Shown in pieces: positions 30,789-34,091 of a DNA stretch of 34,091 nucleotides. The stretch is from Phoronis australis (lineage: Eukaryota > Phoronida > Phoronidae). The stretch lies in assembly GCA_002633005.1 (NCBI GenBank), contig NMRA01000363.1:184935-219025 (forward strand), given 5' to 3'. Every line of letters starts with the position of its first letter. Positions within the stretch are counted from its first letter, which is position 1. The notes beneath the pieces were generated by a model. That model did no database searches. It saw only the letters and a program-made list of their open reading frames with translations, and was not told where the DNA came from. The position numbers and the translations under genes were made by a program.

Positions 30789-33415
30789 AGGATGCCGTAC
30801 ACAAAATCTGAGGTTGCATTGGAGATCTGGATTTCCAAGTCTTTTGCTGCATAGAATGTTGAGTCTTGTGCTGTGGGATCACTTTGAACTTAATTTGTTG
30901 CCAACACTGACCTCCCTGATGTTTCTTTGCTGTGTCCACTGAATGTCTGGTTCATTGGCAATCAATGGCATACTCCTTGACAGAGTAGATAATCCTTTCA
31001 ATATTAATTTCTCATGGATTACATGTTAACAGGGCAGAGTTTGTGCTACTAATCAGCTTTGAAATGAAGCGGTTGTCATGAACTGTCAGAGATGAATTAG
31101 AATCTAAGGCTCATGAGAACTTAAGTCCTGTCTTCACATTCTGATTTTGAAGTGTCATGTACTAGCACTTCAGCACATGAAACCCAACAATGAAGCAGCA
31201 ATTTTGAAGCTGCGCCTAATTGCTGAACTTAGGCGCATGCATCTAAGCGTGGGACATTTGAGTTAGGAACCAAGTGTTGTTTCTTGGACGTTGAAGACTA
31301 AAGGCTTTCTTAAAAATAAAGCCATGAGTTTTAAAACTACCGTTTTTCAGTCTTAACTATTCCTCTAACTTTTTATTTCATTGAGAGTGTCACTGATGCC
31401 ATGCTCTGTGTTTTCAAAAAATGTGGTTCGGAAGTGTATTTAAAAAAATCAAGGTGTGCCTATGATCATAGCATCATACTCGCCAAATTGTGGAACGTTG
31501 GCACACACGGGACATTCAGTCAGCGGAAAGTTCCTGCGAAAAAAAAATTCACTCAGCTCCGCCTATAGTCGCTTACACAATATTTAGAGGTTGTATGGTA
31601 GTTGTATACGAAAAACCAGAGTTCAACTGCGGTCCATGAAAAGTAGATCTCTGTAGACAGGGCAACTCTTCCTCACCTGTTTTCCACACTTACATTTTGT
31701 CAAGTTTCTCAAACAGATATTAAACGATTCTAGTCTAATATTGACTTTGTACTGTGGAGACCTCATATTGTAACATTTGCAGCAAGGCCTTTGAAAAATA
31801 GCAAAATGACAACTTATCCGAAATAAGTGAAGAATTGCCTTATCCTTCATTTAAGGTAAATTCTCACACCTGTATTTACAGTTATAACAGGCATAGGAAC
31901 CAAAACAATTCTCTTGTTTGGGGCTGTGAAAATTAAATATTTTTCTCAAGGTCGTCAGCGTTGCTCTCTGACCTAGAACTTTGAAAAATAAACTTGGTGC
32001 ACAAAATGAAAGTTGGTGTTCTTGGCAAGCGCCAGTTCCAATTTGGCGACTATGCGTAGAACCTGCTGACTGCTAAGGATGCCATGCCATTATGATTCAA
32101 ACACAACGGCAAGCGTGATTCAAAATTTAGTTTCCACGCATTCACTATTTTGAAGTTAACTGAAACAAAATTATTTCAAACAACGCGTCAGAAACTGGCT
32201 TGCCGTCTGTTTGTAACAAGGCTAATGTGCAAGGAATTAACATGGCAATGAGGAGACGATCTGAACTCCGCATTTAACTGACAGAGTGCTTGAGTAACCA
32301 AGCTGAAATTCTCTCACCTTCTTGGAGACTAGTCTACAAACTTCTGCTCACCCTGCAGTCACCATTGCGTTGGTGAAAGATTTGATCTTAAACTAATTCT
32401 CAAATATTGTCTAGAAATTGGAAACGAGCAATGCTGCTGGTTTTCTCGTAATGGAGGACAGTTCGCTTTCTCATTAAGTTCCAGATTAATGCTTTCCCTT
32501 TTGAAAATTCCGTTAGTATCATAATACTGAATTTTGAGAAAATGTTAGAAATCCAAGTAAAAAGCCAGATGCTATTTTCTGCAATCATTTTTATTGTCAG
32601 TTACATTGCCCAATACATTTCGTGTAACTGGGCACATGCCATCTAGGGATTGGGAATCGTCAAATTGACATAATTTTTGATGGACCAATTTGTGCAGTAA
32701 CAACTCGGACTTCCTGTAATTTAGTCATTTATCATTCCCCAAGACACAGTCAATGATCTATTTTCTAAATGTTGGTATTAAATACAATTGGGATGGGGAG
32801 AAAATTACGGCAGCTGGAATGAAATTGTTTCATTTCCTGGAGAGTGTCCACACAGTCTTATAACTGATTCACTAGTCAGTTTCCAAAATGCTGTGTAAGT
32901 TTTTCCTGGTGGTAAAACCTTTTTGTGTACAGTGTAGTGGGGTCATTTCCACCACCAGGCATTGCCTGCAATAAAGGGGTAATTTGTCTGTATGTTTAGT
33001 TCCTGATAAAGTCATTACTAGTGGTTGACACCATAATCAAAGGCTCTCTTTTCTCTCATGTTTTAAACAGTCCCTTTGAAATGAGATAAGGATGGATTTG
33101 GAGAAAGCTTTCCTCGAATTTCTCCAGTGTCACATGGTCATAGGTGGATAGCTGGACCATTTCTATACACATTCCCTTCACAATAGGGGGTTGTCATCAA
33201 TAGAGTGACTACCCTATTCACTAGGTCACATAGTGAGGGTAATTACTGTTTCTGATCTGATCTAAATAGATGGCTTGAAAGCATTAAGGCTCTATTTTCC
33301 CATTTTGTTTTTGAGACATGAAAACTGATGGAAACTATATAAAATCAGATTAGAGGAGTAAAAATTAGACTATGTGGTTCTTGAAATATCAAAATTGGTC
33401 AAGTAATAGCGATTA
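30789..33415. other. Long stretch without supported genes
   Basis: No splice-bounded coding segment, RNA gene or clear transposon seen. A Cys-containing minus frame (31623-31850) has no supporting context. Confidence 0.35.
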
Positions 33416-33419
33416 AAAA

Positions 33420-33446
33420 GAAAAAAACAAAACAAAACAAAACAAG
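33420..33446. repeat. (AAAAC)n microsatellite
   Basis: Consecutive AAAAC pentamers follow a short poly(A). It may be the tail of a retroposed element, but no body was recognised. Confidence 0.8.
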
Positions 33447-33489
33447 CCATCAGCTATTCCTGGAAAAGTAGTTTCCAGCATCACAGGTG

Positions 33490-33600
33490 AGAAACAACAT
33501 GACCGCCGGTCCTCTAAATCGGACCGACTCACCCAAAACAGGACTGACGCACCTAAAAACGTGACCGCCCCACCACAAAACAGGACCGCCGGGGACTCAG
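33490..33600. repeat. Degenerate GACCG/AAAACAGGAC tandem repeat
   Basis: Four or five loose units contain CACC-AAAACAGGACCG words separated by about 20-30 bases. The plus-strand ATG at 33501 opens only 21 codons. Confidence 0.55.
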
Positions 33601-34091
33601 AGTAGTTAAGGCCTTTGTGTGATACTGCGGGTTATGACGTAACCGGTCAGATAGCTGTGTAAAGACTATCGCCAAAATAAAGCTTGACAGGCTTAGCGTT
33701 ATTGAGCTCCGTTACATCCCCGAAATTTCCCACAGCCCGGGTAGTTCTGCTAGTCACCTCGTCGTGAAACTTACATCAACATGTAGTAGAGCGCGCGACC
33801 GGCGCAGGCACATGCAAAATGTAGGCGTCAACCAACACTCACCCTGCAGGTTACAACCGCTTGAGTGAAAAACAATCTATGAACTATTGTAACAATAAGT
33901 CTGTCACGCTCGTGACATGTGCACACGCCATTTCCTCAGAAAAATTTTGCGACATCTTTCGGAAGATGATGACAACTTCGCGGCAACAAGATTTGTTCTG
34001 AAATTCGGTTTGCTGGTATTAAAATACTAAAAACTTATAACGAAATGAAACCAGTTTCGATAATTTGTTGTGCCAGGTACGCAACCTTGTA
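33601..34091. other. CpG-bearing right edge, function unknown
   Basis: CpG frequency rises (GAGCGCGCGACCGGCGC, about 33789-33805). On the minus strand CTGCAGG|GTGAGTG near 33843 is a strong donor-like site that could end a non-coding exon entering from the right. No coding sequence was recognised. Confidence 0.3.

Noticed and set aside
31623-31850. Cys-containing minus-strand frame as a zinc-binding protein
   Set aside because: Cysteine spacing fits no known finger and there is no gene context.

Overview
The window is eukaryotic nuclear DNA. It has GT-AG introns of a few hundred to about 2,400 bases, sparse short exons, AT-rich intergenic sequence and many minisatellites and small transposons. 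The style suggests a marine bilaterian invertebrate, perhaps a hemichordate, cephalochordate or lophotrochozoan, but no sequence here fixes the species. The only confidently identified gene is a complete minus-strand DEAD-box RNA helicase, the DDX49 (yeast Dbp8) orthologue. It has 12 coding exons between 25591 and 11313 that join without frame conflict into 460 codons carrying all the classical helicase motifs. This family acts in the nucleolus in small-subunit ribosome biogenesis.

Left part (1-11 kb). A probable terminal exon of an unidentified plus-strand gene lies at 755-943 and ends in a PDZ-ligand-like tail. It is followed by an old, decayed array (about 1590-3600) whose units carry CTCF-like cores, a tRNA-derived SINE with a 12-bp target duplication (4573-4833), and a MITE with 13-bp inverted ends (5534-5812). 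A 90-codon open frame for a small single-pass membrane protein (7516-7788) has a poly(A) signal 75 bases downstream. Further right are a Pu/Py-alternating GT/GC tract and a six-copy 34-bp minisatellite just beyond the 3' end of DDX49.

Middle (11.3-25.6 kb) is DDX49. Its introns hold most of the unusual structure. Intron 11 has a 42/43-bp minisatellite split by a 507-bp element with perfect 13-bp inverted ends and a 6-bp target duplication. Intron 9 has a roughly 15-copy 35-bp minisatellite. Intron 7 has an exact 49-bp duplication. Intron 1 has a 1.45-kb element with 25-bp inverted ends, subterminal direct repeats and three internal tandem repeats, plus a GTGACA-type hairpin repeat close to exon 1. 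The start codon sits inside a YY1-like motif.

Right part (25.6-34.1 kb) shows no gene that can be supported firmly. It holds simple repeats, an ETS/YY1-like composite at about 27650, and a 36-codon open frame with a strong start context at 30678 beside a local CpG cluster. The window contains no rRNA gene, CRISPR array, operon or prokaryotic feature. The best candidates for undescribed biology are the two intronic mobile elements and the CTCF-motif-bearing repeat array.
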